A stretch of 64,000 bases of DNA from Stenopsyche tienmushanensis (Eukaryota > Arthropoda > Insecta > Trichoptera > Stenopsychidae): positions 2,356,001-2,420,000 of the forward strand of contig WACJ01000527.1 of the NCBI GenBank assembly GCA_008973525.1, in the 5' to 3' direction. Below, one piece after another: positions 51,401-64,000 of the stretch. Both the position numbers and the translations under genes were made by a program. The notes under the pieces are model-generated. The model saw nothing but the letters and a program-made list of their open reading frames with translations, made no database searches and had not been told where the DNA came from. Numbering within the stretch: position 1 is the stretch's first letter; the number at the start of each line of letters is the position of its first letter.

Positions 51401-54174
51401 CTGAAGAGTCACGATCGAATTTACCCGATATAAATTGATATACTGTGGATGAATTATTATTTGGATCTGATCAAGTAATTAAATTTGATGATGATTGATA
51501 TTGATGCTCATTGATGATGACTGGCATTTAATTAATATCAATGATAAGACAATAGGAATTTGTTGATGCGTAACGAATTCGTCCGGAAGCATCCGATCTT
51601 CAACGAACCCCTTTAACTCCTCACCGGCGCTTAATTATATCATTACTTGGTGGATTGCAGTGGGGTTTCGCCTTAATTTTTAAATTATACACTAAAGTGT
51701 TTGCGCATTTTAGCATGAGGACATTAAAAGAGATTGATGTTGTACAAGTGCACCCTATTTAGTAATTAAACAACAATTGACCGTGATAATGTGAAAGTTT
51801 GTTTACTCCGGAGCGTTTTTGCTACATGTGGATAGGCTGGGCGGGGGTAACCACCCACTGAGCCCCTTGAAAGCTTTTTATGGGCCGAGCTTCCGAACTT
51901 AAAACGATTAGGCTTTATTAATCGTTTTTCGTGACATTAACATATGGAACCCGGCGTAACCAGCTCATTATCGTTATCTAATATTTTAGGGTGGAATCAA
52001 TTTGGATCGGAAAAACACCCCAAATTAAAAATTTAAAAAAATATGTTGATGCATGATCAATTCAATCATCATTTGCAATCTTCTGAAGGATAAACATAAT
52101 TAAAATAAATTTGTATTGGCATGTATACACACAAGGTTAAATCATTTTATGGGCGTTAACGATAGGGTATGAAGGTCAAAATGTCATGAAAGCCTTATTA
52201 TATATATATTTTTTTTTTCATACTAATATGCATATTTAAATACATTTATATCAAATTAAATACGTATTTCTACAAGCATGCACGTATTTCAAGTTTGTTT
52301 GTTAGCGCACGGTAATAAAGACTCATAAAGGTCTACATATTGGTATGAGTATGATTATCGCTTAAGCTAATATTTGGATAACTTATAGGTTTCATAAGTC
52401 ATTCGGATACCACAAATGTCTTACAAAAGCAATAAAGATCCCACATGCTAAATATCAAGATTTACAACCTAAACTATTGTAATACACAGCAATTCAAACG
52501 CTCTACGTCTATATAAGAGTATGATGAGTGTTTTACCTTATTTTTTGGGCTTGGTGTGCTTTCGGTTCGGCGCAAAGTATTCCTTGATACACATTTTTAT
52601 CACAGGTTGATAATGGGCAAATATAATAACACTATTGCATAATAATAAAGGAGGAGTTCTTTGAGCGATGCGGAAAGTGTCCTTTTGTACATAAATAAGT
52701 GATACTTTCAGACTTTCAAAGCCAGTATTTTTGACACACTCCGATGGCACTACCGGTGTTCCATGCGCACAGGGCCATTAAAGCACTTATCGTTTCTTGG
52801 ACGACCACTTTATGGGGTTAAGTGTCCGTGGTGCCTTCTTGTACTTTTCGTGAGGGGTTTTTAGGGCTTCCAGACGGTCACAAAATATAAGGCTTTGGCT
52901 AAGCTGGTATTATGTATTCATGGCGTGACACCGTTAGGCAATTATTCCCACGTTAAGGGTCCATTAATAAACGTAAACACTAGAAAAGGCGCCCATATTT
53001 AATACAGGCCCTATCACGAATATTTTAAATTATGTACCGACATCAATACGATTTATCCTGATCGAAAATTTTCACTTATCCATCGGGATCTGATATTGTT
53101 GGAAACTCGAATAAACATCAGCTTTTAGGTCACGTTACACTCGGGTCATGTTTGCTTTACATTTTGCGATGGTTCTCATTGAGATGTTTTGTTGGTTTGA
53201 TTTATTTATGTGTGATATTATGCTGGGCGTTTTAGGGTTAAGAAGCGCGAAACGCGTGGCGTCGTAGCTCATAACTGACTGGGGGTTGAAAAAGCTCTAC
53301 GCTGCTCGGAGGGCCGAATTTTGCCGAAAAGAGCCGAGCGGATCCGAGCAGCGACGACTTATTGATGTGTGAGACGTTGGAACTAACGCCGTGCAAATGT
53401 TGTGCTTTTGATCCACAGATGTGACGCTGGGATAGATTCCATTGGGATAAATGATACACCTTAAAAATAAAAATTACATCTATGATCAGGGATCTGAAAC
53501 GTGTATTTATTTTGCAAAATTTTTCAAAAATATTTTGACAGCGATTAAAAAAGTACTATTGAAAAATATTATATTTTTATATGCATATAATCCTAGTTTA
53601 TATATATAATTTAATATTGGTAAAAATAAATACAATCAAATATTTTTAATTCAATTAAAAAAAAACCTGAAGTCTCCCAAAGATGGTGCTTTAAAATGAA
53701 TTTTCATCTGTAAATAAATGATTTAATTTGCACATTTTCACATTTTTTTCTAATTCATCCTTTCCATATATTGATGACCATAAAGATATATTAATTTAAA
53801 ATTTTATAAAATAAAACTAATTTCTGTATATTTTTCCTCATCCATAAATTAAATATAATTTTAGCACTATAGAGATAAGGATTTTCTCTCTTATATCACT
53901 ATAAAATATTTGTAATAATTTTTATGGAATTTGTATAATGTATAGGCTTACATTAATCATGATCCACATATAGAGGTAGTCCGTTAAAATCCAAAATAGT
54001 AAATTCATATCATCACTGCAAAAAGCGTTTTGATTCAATATTTTTTTATTAATTTCGTTAGAAAATGATGTTAAATTATTAACGCTGTTTTTGATATGTG
54101 CTCATGCAAATCTCCCTTTGGACGCAATATTAATTGCATCTATCTTGATTTTTACGAATACATTGCTTCTCGTT
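48476..54174. other. Non-coding, AT-rich with a few GC-balanced patches
   Basis: No gene recognised. Patches of higher GC at about 51560-51960 and 52760-53440 lack coding motifs. A short hairpin aaaacgatta/taatcgtttt lies near 51901-51929. Confidence 0.45.
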
Positions 54175-54335
54175 CTGTGTTGACGCGCAGGAAATAGGAG
54201 TCGTCAGATAGCCTTGGCTGCGGGAAGATGTCCTTCCCACAGGCGCATAGCTGTAGCCTCTTTCTCCGTATATAAAAGATAATATTAAGACGAAATGGTT
54301 TTTGTTAGCACCCAACCACTTTTATTCTATCGCTC
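54175..54335 (+). mobile_element. LTR fragment C, related to A and B
   Basis: It starts with tgacgcgcagg (54181-54191), followed by ggagtcgtcagatagccttg and gctgcgggaagatgtccttc, which align with fragment A read on its minus strand. A canonical TATA box, gtatataaaagat, at 54268-54280 fits an LTR promoter. The 3' half diverges from A and B. It has no attached coding region. Confidence 0.6.
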
Positions 54336-57300
54336 GGTTTCATCACAACCCGAAAGAAGTCTTGAAGAACACATGTGAGCAGAAACTCTTCCCCGAGAGC
54401 GTCCCCATCCTATGTTACTTCATAAACTTTATTATTACTGCATTGGGCTTATAACTCTTTTATCTTGCTGGTACGTGCACTTTAGTTTGAAAACTACTGT
54501 TTCATCAAGTATATCAATGCAGCAAGTTCTTGTAAAGTAATTTTAAAAAATCGTTCAAGGACTATACCGATTTTCACAAAGGAAGTGCTTTATTATTTTG
54601 CTTTTTATTATTTTGAAATTTCTGCAAAACTCACACGGTCTCCAGCCGGCACATCATGCAAAACACAGTGGCCTGCGATGTATTAATATGAATAAATAAA
54701 TTCTTCTTTGATGTGTTAAAATAAATAATTATTTTTTTTCATCCCCTAACTCGTCGAAAAATAACAGCCAATCGTATGAAAGACTTTCTATGAAAAGAGT
54801 GAATATTTTTTAGCCTGGAGTATGATTCCTTTAATGGTGCGATATGTTTGATGGATAAGTTCTGTGGATCCGAATCCGGTGCGGATGCATCAAGATCTGG
54901 CAGGTCGTCAATACTCGTAGAGATAAATAGCGGATATTTCCGATGGCACAACCATTCCATCTATCTGGTTTGGAAGGCAACCAAACCGGCGTATCAGATC
55001 GAAATACAAGTGAAAACACCCCTAGCCATCGAGGGGGCTGATGTTTGGCGAGAAAATACGTCAGTTTTTTTTCAGCCCTCCTAAATACGGATATGCGAGA
55101 GTCGTGTGTGTCAATGAACTGAAACGAGGAGTAAATAAATACAAATGTATTAAATAGGTCGCCTAATTCAAATGAGGATAAACCCATTTCCCAATCTGAA
55201 CGAAGTATTTTGATATACGGCCGGATATTTACCTAAGGAAGAAAGCTTCCAAAAACATCCCTCTGTAAATAGATTTGAATCAACAAAGCGTTTCCGTTGT
55301 AAGTAAGAATTGTTGACTAAAACATATATTTCTTTATTTTATTTGTTAAATATAAATAGGAAAAAAGTTAAAGCGGTTGAAAAGTCGTTCTAAATTCAAT
55401 TCGTGAGATAATTTTTGCTTCCACACGATCTTATTGTAATCGGCATTTGCAACCGTTTTAAAATCCACCAGAACAATTTTCATCGAACGTCATGGTTCTG
55501 TGGTGATAGAACGGTAAAGATGGCAACAACATGCACTTTATTCCCATGCAATGCAACGTATAAAGCTCCATGCACAAGCAATTTTTCCATTCTTAAACGA
55601 GATTGCATCGGCAATAGTGCATCAAGGTAATGCAGCCACCGAGTCTCAGTTTGAGGATTTCCACAAAACTGAAAGTCCAAGATAGAGGCGGAATGTGTTC
55701 TTTTGAAGCGGTTCTATTCACATCTATCAGATTTGAATCGAGTCGTTTCATTTTGTGCTTTCCCATGCTGAATTCCGTCCGAAAAGGGAACAAAGTGCAT
55801 CGGGAAATACAAGAAGAACAAAGATGAATGTAAATATAAATATTCATTGATTGATGAATTCAAGTTAATCAGGTTTATAATAAAACAATTCCATATCAGA
55901 TCTATGGACTTCCCATCATTATTTTGAATGTAAATATATAGAGAAATGTGTAATATACGAATACAGAGTTCAAGGGGTTAAATAACATATATCAGGGTCA
56001 ATTCTGAGACTATTGTATCAATTATTATTTGTATGTCTTATTGTCTTTTTGTTCTTATATCTGTATGAAAATTAAATTTCTGAACTAAGCAAATTGGGTA
56101 AAGCCATTGAAGGTGAGAATTTTTAAAAACATAATTTGATTAATTAAAATTTGTATGAAATACACCTTTCTCTTGGTTGCAGATTATGAAAGCTCAGCAA
56201 CAAGAGCTTTCGAAATTTATTTCAAATTAGTTGACTAGACTAAGTGTCAATCCTTCTATTTAAGGAGCTTACACGATAGATAGTTGAACTTGAAGTAAAG
56301 CATTTAAAAAAGAACTTAATTTAATACATGACTCAAGAATATTCTGATCAAAATTAGACCTATATTATATGATTTTAACTATCAAAAATTTTATAGTTTT
56401 TTTTAATATTAATAGAGAATAACTTGAAATAACAACTAAAAATGTTAACCAATACATATCAAAATTAAGAAATTAAAAACAGAAACTATTTTTTATTTAG
56501 ATAATTCCTTATTGAATTAAATATGTGTATTCATTGATAGGAAATTAATAAATTTATTTATAATTTTATAACTGGATGCAACAAGCAGATTTTTTGATAA
56601 TTTGAAACGTAAAAAATAATGAAATTTGTAATAAAGATACACAGCCAAATTAAATAGTCACAGCAGGAGTTTATTAGGATCAAGAGACTTTGATATAAAC
56701 TTAAAGAAAACTATACTAGTTTAATAAATAGGAAATTAATCAAATTTTCACATGATAATGGACAACCCCATACTATAAACATTCAGTTATTTGGTAACTT
56801 ATCAAAAATAATTAATTTCAATCATTTTGCATTCAAAACGATTTGAATTACAAATTTTAATAGATGGTTGTATCGATACGTTATATTTTTTCAACTTGTT
56901 AACTCGACTAAATCATAATAAATGTATTTTTTCTGTGTGTGATAAGATAAGCACCAGGGACTATATTGGAAAATTGCATCATATTTTCATATTCACTATA
57001 TATTTTAAGGTCTTAAGATGATTAAAAAGATGATACAATTAAAAACCACTCTACTATTTCTACTATAAAAAAACCAATGTTGTTTGAATTTCTGAATTAG
57101 AGGGTTTCGCATGATGATATCTACTGCCAAGGATTATCCGCATACAAATTCGACGCGCAGGTGCGTCGTTGCAGTTAAGTTAAAGCATTTTATCAATTTT
57201 AAGTACATATAAATCAAAGTTTGCTTAGTTACATTACAATTTTAAATGATATGCATTAGGATTCATTTCAATTGTATACTTCAATGAAATATTGCATCAG

Positions 57301-59973
57301 TTGTTTGGTTTGTGTGATATTTGCTTTATGGAAAAGTTTCCGCGAATTGATGTACGACCATGAACAAATGAAGAACTTTGAAGCTTTATTGCAACGTTCG
57401 TATTGACAAAACCGAGATTGAAAAGTTTAGCTTTCTGTTACCAATCTGAAAGAAATAAACGTAGCTTTCCATGGCAACTTTTACAAAGGGCTGCATGGAA
57501 TCAATTGAAAGTCGTTGCATGCATCTGTCAATATCTGAGCTCTAATCGAAATCATTCATCAACGCACTCCAACGTATTCAATTTAGTGATTAAAGAACGC
57601 AATGTTGGATCCAGCTTTGTGAAAACAACACATTTCCAAGCTATTTGCTATGTAAATGAACAAAGCCGGAACTCATCATTATGGCTCTAAATAAATAATG
57701 GACACGTTGTTATTTCGCAATGAGCTTGGGTTAATAACAGGCAAAATTTTCAAAAGCACACATTGGATTTTATGTGTACTTCCAGAACGGAATTTCGCCA
57801 TTTTAGAAAAGAAAATATGACCGACATCCACACACAAAATGCTTAAAAAGGAATGGGTGAGAACGCCAAAGAAAAGACTCTCAAAAGTCAGGTAACAGTC
57901 GCACTCTATATAAGAAAGATGAAAGACATTTTCAATTCTCATATTTTGTTCACACCTGCGAGCTGAGAGAAAAATCTTGTTGCATCTAAAGTGAAAATAA
58001 GTTTCCAGCTGAAATCACAATGAAAAATACTCCTCCGCCAGAAAAATGCTCCCCCATTATTTACATCCCCATAACACTTCGTAATCTTTAAAATATCTTA
58101 CGTTGCGTGTTTTATCACTGATTCAAAAATATTTCGCAATATTTTCACACTCTATATAATAGACTGAGAATTCGTATCATATTCTCAAATATTTACACAT
58201 TTTTGCATATAAATCGATTGTGTCTGCAGAGCATTGGCTCTCTTAAAGAGATGGAAAACTTGTTTAATTTATATAAACTCCATGCTGATGGAATATTTAC
58301 TTATATTATAAACATGTCATGTGATGAAATTATTGTAATTCCGCACAATTTTTAATGACTGTTTAAATATCTTCTGCACCGTTCGTATCCGTGAGAACAC
58401 TTGAAGAATAAAAAAAATATAGTTATTCATTTTTTAATATTACATTTAATTTAAGTTGCTTAGTAAAATAAATTATTCGGAGAGCTTTTGATTATATTTT
58501 ATTGATGTGGCTTTATACAGTTTAACAAAATTGCAGCTCAATCAATCCCACAGGCTTAAAACCCTAATGGGATGATTAAAACTCAACCTATTCCCTTATA
58601 GCAACCCGCAAGTTTGTTTTAATTAAACTTATGGAATAACCTAATTGAAACAAATTTATAATGTTAAGCAGGAGTTAATACGTAAAAATACATAATTTTC
58701 ACTAAAAAATTATTTCTTATTTTTAATGATTATAGCAAATTTGTAAATTGTAAATTTTCTATCCATAGATGGCAGTAAAATTATTTATAAAGTTATTTTA
58801 ATATGATGAAAGTTTGATTACAATTATAATTTCTTTTTTCTAAATAGAAATATTTTTGTACATCCGTGTCTGTCTGTGATTACGTGAGAACGCTCAGTCG
58901 ATCAAAAGTGTATTTTATTAAATTTATCCAATATTATTAAGTGTCACATCTAAGGGATCTTTAAATTTGAAGGATAATTAAGATTATCATTTTTCTTTAC
59001 TCGCAGCTACTAACATTTTAAATTAATCAGTAGTACTTTAATATTTTTCCTTTATTGTATTTTTATGAATAAATCATGCGATTTTTATGTCAAATGCTTC
59101 ATTTTTTAAAAAGTAAATACGACATGACATTTAAATGTCTATACCGTCTGTCTGCTTTGGTTAAGTTCATTCCGATCACGAAAATACAAGGAAGAAGCTC
59201 GAATATTGGCGTGTCCGGCACCACAACAGGCACTAAGTGGGCTGTTAATAACCCGACATTCCACCCTGCCACCCTCTTCTCGCTTTCCATCTTCTCCACT
59301 GATCAGATCGTCAAGGGGTGCCAATTCCGACCCAACAGCAAATTTTTGCCTAATAATGAACCACGTCACGTCTTAGTACGAGGAGAGAAAGAAAAAAAAT
59401 AGGAGAGAAAGTGGAAAGTTTCTCCAAGTGTTTGTGAGGCAAAACGCATAGTGGCGTACATGTGTACACCCAGCGGGCTTTATTCTGTACACCTTAAGGT
59501 GTGAGTTATTCTCGGAAAGATATATTAAGATATTAGGGGCCTGTACTAAATCACATTCGTACGCACGTACGTACACGACACCTCAAAATAAGTTTTTGCT
59601 GGCTTCTTTCAGTTTTCGGATTTATTTTTCACGCGTACCTGAAAAAAAGTTGTTTCCAAACACCCACGCATGCATTCTGGAATTCAAGAGAAGTTGACAT
59701 ACGGAGAAAAGACAATCGCTAAAAGCCTTGAAGCCTCGGAAAAAATCATATAAGAAAATTATAGTGTGAGAGATGACTTAGTACAATTTTGACAGTCTAA
59801 AACTTTTTCTTATACATCCATTGTCACATACAACAAATTATTGATATTTAAATGTATGATTTGACTAGAAGTAATCAAAATCCTGGGACGAGCTCTTTGA
59901 CAATAAGTTTTAAGAACCACGGTTAAAAAAACATGTTTTTATTTTGAATTGTTTTATTTAAACAATATTTATA
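54336..59973. other. Non-coding
   Basis: No exon, RNA gene or element was assigned. GC-balanced patches at 54830-55090 and 55420-55720 are open on both strands, as expected from composition, and have no family motif. The 95-aa frame at 57403-57690 is unrecognised. Confidence 0.4.
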
Positions 59974-60432
59974 TTAGGGTGTCCCATAAGTTTCTTTCGT
60001 TTTCATATTAAGAAAAAAATAAACAATAAATAGTATTACATCAAAATTTATTGAATAATATATGATCAATTCTGTTCTATTACCTTTCTCCATCTCTCCG
60101 GGAGCCTCATAATGCCTTCTTGCCAAAATTTATAGAGTATACAACTTTCATCTCCAGTGACAAGTCTCTTCAAAAAAGGTTGGTTATAATGTCGTTGGAG
60201 GAGAAGATCGCATGTTGAAATACGCTGAAGTTTATTTGAGTCAGTCAGTTCATGATGATGCACATATCTGAACGATCGATGTAGCCCAATTTTATCAGAT
60301 GATTATGGACGGATATTCGTGGAATTTCTAACTTGTTAGCTATTTCGCGAACAGTATATCGTAGGTTTTCTTCAATCATGGCTATGATTAGATCTGTGTT
60401 AATTTGCGAAAGAGACTTATAGGACAACCTAA
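59974..60432 (-). mobile_element. 459-bp mariner with matched TIRs and TA duplication
   Basis: The left end ttagggtgtcccataagttt and the complement of the right end ttaggttgtcctataagtct match at 17 of 20 positions; similarity continues to ctttcg. TA flanks both ends (59972-59973 and 60433-60434). The element is about a third of full length. Its coding strand is minus, the same as the dpr12-like gene. Confidence 0.92.
60066..60432 (-). pseudogene. Compact mariner transposase relic lacking the catalytic centre
   Basis: On the minus strand the frame running in from the TIR reads LIIAMIEENLRYTVREIANK and LEIPRISVHNHLIKLGYIDR, the second helix-turn-helix. After a frameshift at about 60255 it continues HHHELTDSNKLQRISTCDLL and NQPFLKRLVTGDES, which includes the first catalytic Asp (T-G-D-E). 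The sequence then jumps straight to FWQEGIMRLPERWRKVIEQN, the mariner C-terminus. The second and third catalytic Asp are deleted. A DNA-binding but inactive product is conceivable if the frameshift were absent, but none is encoded as it stands. Confidence 0.9.
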
Positions 60433-60510
60433 TATATTGTATGTATACACAATGTTTGCATTGTATGCATTCAAAAGGTATTTTAATATTTCTAATAAGA
60501 AGAACCCATA

Positions 60511-60560
60511 TTTGCGATATACTGGACGATATTTTAAGTGATCGCAAATATCAAAATTGT
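60511..60560 (+). repeat. Interspersed 50-bp hairpin repeat, copy 2
   Basis: atttgcgatatactggacga with its continuation tattttaagtgatcgcaaat matches 23285-23330. The outer arms atttgcgat and atcgcaaat are complementary. It lies about 80 bp outside the right TIR of the 59974-60432 mariner. Confidence 0.7.
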
Positions 60561-63500
60561 CAAAATGGCTAGTGATTATTTTACTAGCACTCATCGATAA
60601 TCTTCTCCCTTAAATTTTGAATCAAATTAATATTAGCCAATTTTTTTAAGAAGTTCATAAAAATTTCAATTTCGCAATCTGATTTTGTATTGTGAAAAAT
60701 GAAATAAAAAAGTAATATGTAAAGACATTTACTAAGTCGTTTGGGATCTAATATTAAATATTAAATTTAAATGTCAAAGGTCATCAATAGTACCTAAAAA
60801 AATGAGTCTAATAAGTATTATAAATAATGAAAAGTTTTAATATGCCTTCTGTTTCGTGGGATTCTAAAGGTTACATTATCACGGAAGCAGCAGTGTCTAC
60901 GCTTGCTACGTTGTATGAAGTATTCAAAGCTTTAATGCGCTGAAAGCTCACCGCAAACAATAAGAACACACAAAGTCACATATGAAAACACATATTAAAA
61001 ACCAGCATCGTATCATATAATTAATTTCAATTATCCCCATCGACATTTTAAAGAAAGCCGGAAGGCTTAAGCCATCGGTGCAAATCCAAGCAATTCGCTG
61101 AATCTAGGTCAAATTGAATTAATACGAATATCTTACTACTGCGAGCCGGATTAATCTCCGAGGAAACATTTCGCATTCTGCCTGTACAGTCGTCGGCTTT
61201 GCTTATCTGTGATTGTGGATGTGTGTTCTAAGATCACAAAGAGCGGAAGTACTTCAAAAATGCGACACACCTCACAAGAACGCCTTTCTCACGTTTCTTT
61301 GTTAATGACTCCCTTCTTTGTACATTTGAGAGAGATTCTAAATTTTAGGGAGATGAATATGTCGACGTTGGAGTGTTGTGCTTCTTTGAAGCTGAGCGTC
61401 TTTTTTACAAAATCCTTTAAACCACATCAATTGACGTGTGAATGTTTGCGAATCAATGATGGAGATAAAGTCAAACAAGTGGAAACAATGGTAATTCTAA
61501 GACGACTCTTATGAAACAAATGTATGGATTATAAAGGTTTTTTATTATTGTCAAAGCAAAAAATATTGTTTTATTATTCTCACAATCTGAAAACGTTTAC
61601 ATCGAACTTGAAAACTTAACCATTTATTTATTTTTGGCATCAAGCTTGCCAACTTTGCAAACGATACCAAACATCCTTGAGCTTTTTCCCCGGGTATTAA
61701 TGAATATTTCTTGAATTATTTTCAAAGTGATAAAATAGAATAAGACTTATAAGCTATAAATAAAATTTAAAAAATATTGCTGAAAAATAAGAGAAATATG
61801 CGGAAAATTATCATTTGGAAGACAGGTAAAATGAAAGATCGCTGAATAAGATTGGCTTATTTATATTACAATTTTTTTTAAATTAATTTATCTAGTGTTT
61901 TTCAGCATATAGTCCTGTCTTAGAAAGATTTAAATTCAGATGACCTGAGTGGTTCGCTAATTGCTGGAGATCAGAATGATTGGAAAAATATTTTCTACTC
62001 ATCCAAGAAAGTCTTAGCCTGTATGGTAGGATGATCGCCTATTTGCGAGCGAATTCCAGTGATTCATAAAAAACATTCTTACACGTTGGATTGGGAGACA
62101 CTTTGGTCTTGCACTTTGATAGTGAGATAAACAGAGATAGCTAGATTATCTTGCGTATATCGTACGATTGTATAGACCGTTAACCCATGTGTTTCGGCTA
62201 ATAATGATGTGTGAATGATATAATGAATCGATTTCAAGTGTATTGTTTGCTTTTACTTGAAGAAATGACCGAATATTATATGCTATCGACAGTGTTTATT
62301 TATTTATGTACAAGCTCTATACACGCTGTGGCTGTCATGACAGATAAGTGAATTTGTACGGATGATAAGTGGCGGACAAGCAAATATAGCATCTAATATT
62401 TTGATGATTTTAAATGAGCTCAATCTTCAAATCGTTAGTTGAGGGTACCTTTCTTATTATCGGTTAAGGACAATTTAAGCCAACAAGATAATCAATGAAA
62501 ATAATCTCGGTTGATGGCATATCGAATATTAAAGTGGATCCCCAAGTATTTTATTATTTGTTGTTGTTGTATCTTATAGATTCTTAGAGTAAAGATATAC
62601 AAAAACTAAAAACAATAGCATCATGCATCAAAAAATGCAATTTGTCGAAAATGTTCACCCTCTGGGGGAGCGCAGTGAGAAGATTGGTTGTTACGGAGTC
62701 GAAACACGCCAATCGATGGAAGACCCTGATCCCTGAAATGTCCTAATCCTTTGATCCCTGGCACTGATCCGTAATATTTTCCTCTCACTGCTAATTCAAT
62801 CCCGGTTACTGTATTATGCTGCCATAGATCTTCAAACTTGACTATGTGCGATCATATACAACTGTATCTTTGTTCTAATGCCTGTATCAATCAATGTGAT
62901 TTATTGCTGCCTAAAATTAAGTGATTTTTGTTTCCAGTATACTTTTTGTGTTTGAATTTAATATAAAATATAAATAATCTATATATAATAATTTGATTAT
63001 ATTTTATTCCAAAATAGTGTACTTTGAGAACAGCGAGGTTCTGAAAATATTTTATGTTTCTTACCGTTTAACGTATTTTGTTAAGACAACTTAGATAGTT
63101 TATACACAATTCAAATTAACTAGAGAAAGGGGTTTTTGCTGAGCCACTAAATACCACCTCGAGTCGTACATCCTTATAGATTTATCCATGTTATTTTACT
63201 ACTCGGTTACAATACACACAATGGGTCTACAACTTTTGCAGAGATAACAGTATTCAAGAATCTCACAATAATTAAAGTAGCTGTGGTTTATAATCCGAAT
63301 CTCAGATTTTCGCCCAGGGCTATTATATTAATATAATAGAAATGTATCTTATAACGAAATAATAATGAAGTATATCACTATTTAATTTTATTTTGAGATT
63401 TTGCTTTATCTTCTCAAAAGCCTGCAGCACATTGTGTCTCAAGAGAAAATTTCCTCTAGCATTTACTGGAGTCTATTATATTATAGTTAGGAGCAATTTT

Positions 63501-64000
63501 AAAGAACACGGAACGATACGTGTCTTTGTTTCAGTGCATTATGTGCATCAAACGAGTGGAAGACATGCAGCTTCTAAACTCTGCATTGAAACTCTCTGCA
63601 GAGCAAATTTACTTTTAATGCTTAGCAAATGAGATACTAGACTGTTGAAAATAATTTCAAACATCTTCTAATGAGATTTTGATGTAACGTACTTTTTGAT
63701 TTACATCACTTTTCGCCTAAATAATATATCGTAAAAATATTTTTGTATTAATATTAGAAATAATCACTTTAAATATATGATACATATAATAATTGTATGT
63801 ATATAATATCACTGATGATAATTATATTTTGTTTTAAAGTTATATAAATGATAATCAAACAACCCATCAACATATGCCATTATTCATATCGCTTCACAGA
63901 ATGTTCATTCAAGTCACCATCACCATCAATCACCACTGAACATTTACATGGTCCATAAAGTAGTTTTAAAATATTATATTCAATCTACATCCATCTTTCC
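60561..64000. other. Non-coding
   Basis: No gene or element was recognised to the right edge. Short open frames at 61209-61514 and 63393-63632 lack motifs. The stretch 62640-62830 has somewhat higher GC. Confidence 0.45.

Noticed and set aside
54831..55187. 118-aa minus-strand frame overlapping a 78-aa plus-strand frame
   Set aside because: Both strands are open because of local GC composition; neither carries a recognisable motif.
57403..57690. 95-aa plus-strand frame
   Set aside because: No motif, and the surrounding composition gives no sign of an exon.

Overview
The window looks like genomic DNA from an insect, most likely holometabolous; I cannot fix the order. It is AT-rich and largely non-coding, with no bacterial gene organisation. 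It carries decayed class II transposons and LTR fragments typical of insect genomes (mariner, pogo/Tigger, hAT, piggyBac and Mutator-like remnants). One real protein-coding gene can be read.

That gene is on the minus strand. Five coding exons encode the first 188 residues of a Dpr-family (defective proboscis extension response) two-Ig cell-surface protein, closest in remembered sequence to Drosophila Dpr12. The exons, in transcript order, are 24600-24489 (5'UTR, start codon, signal peptide), 24403-24213 (N-terminal linker and start of Ig1), 24089-24009, 8178-8095 (rest of the Ig1 core) and 4299-4165 (end of Ig1, start of Ig2). All junctions have GT/AG sites, compatible phases and family-matching protein sequence. 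Introns are 85 bp, 123 bp, 15,830 bp and 3,795 bp, and a fifth runs off the left edge. The rest of Ig2 and the C-terminal anchor lie outside the window.

The introns (1-24.5 kb) hold transposon relics: mariner at 2.2-2.95, 13.4-14.1, 21.7-22.2 and 23.3-23.5 kb; pogo/Tigger at 12.9-13.35 kb, next to the 13.4 kb mariner; hAT at 19-20 kb; a Mutator-like remnant at 6 kb; and a GC-richer retroelement-like block at 10-10.8 kb. Every recognisable transposase relic in the introns is antisense to the host gene. Islands of higher GC without transposon homology (for example 16.5-17.1 and 20.3-21.0 kb) are candidate cis-regulatory modules.

From 24.6 to 64 kb I find no further convincing coding exon. The stretch is upstream or 5'-UTR-intronic to the Dpr gene. 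It holds a CpG-rich island at 37.4-38.0 kb (candidate promoter or exon), three related LTR fragments (29.6, 31.5 and 54.2 kb), small TIR elements with visible target-site duplications (33.0 and 38.2 kb hAT-like, 39.3 kb piggyBac-like, 41.4 kb TA-flanked), a broken piggyBac-type transposase (48.0 kb) and a compact 459-bp mariner (60.0-60.4 kb). No tRNA, rRNA, CRISPR array or bacterial-type system was seen.
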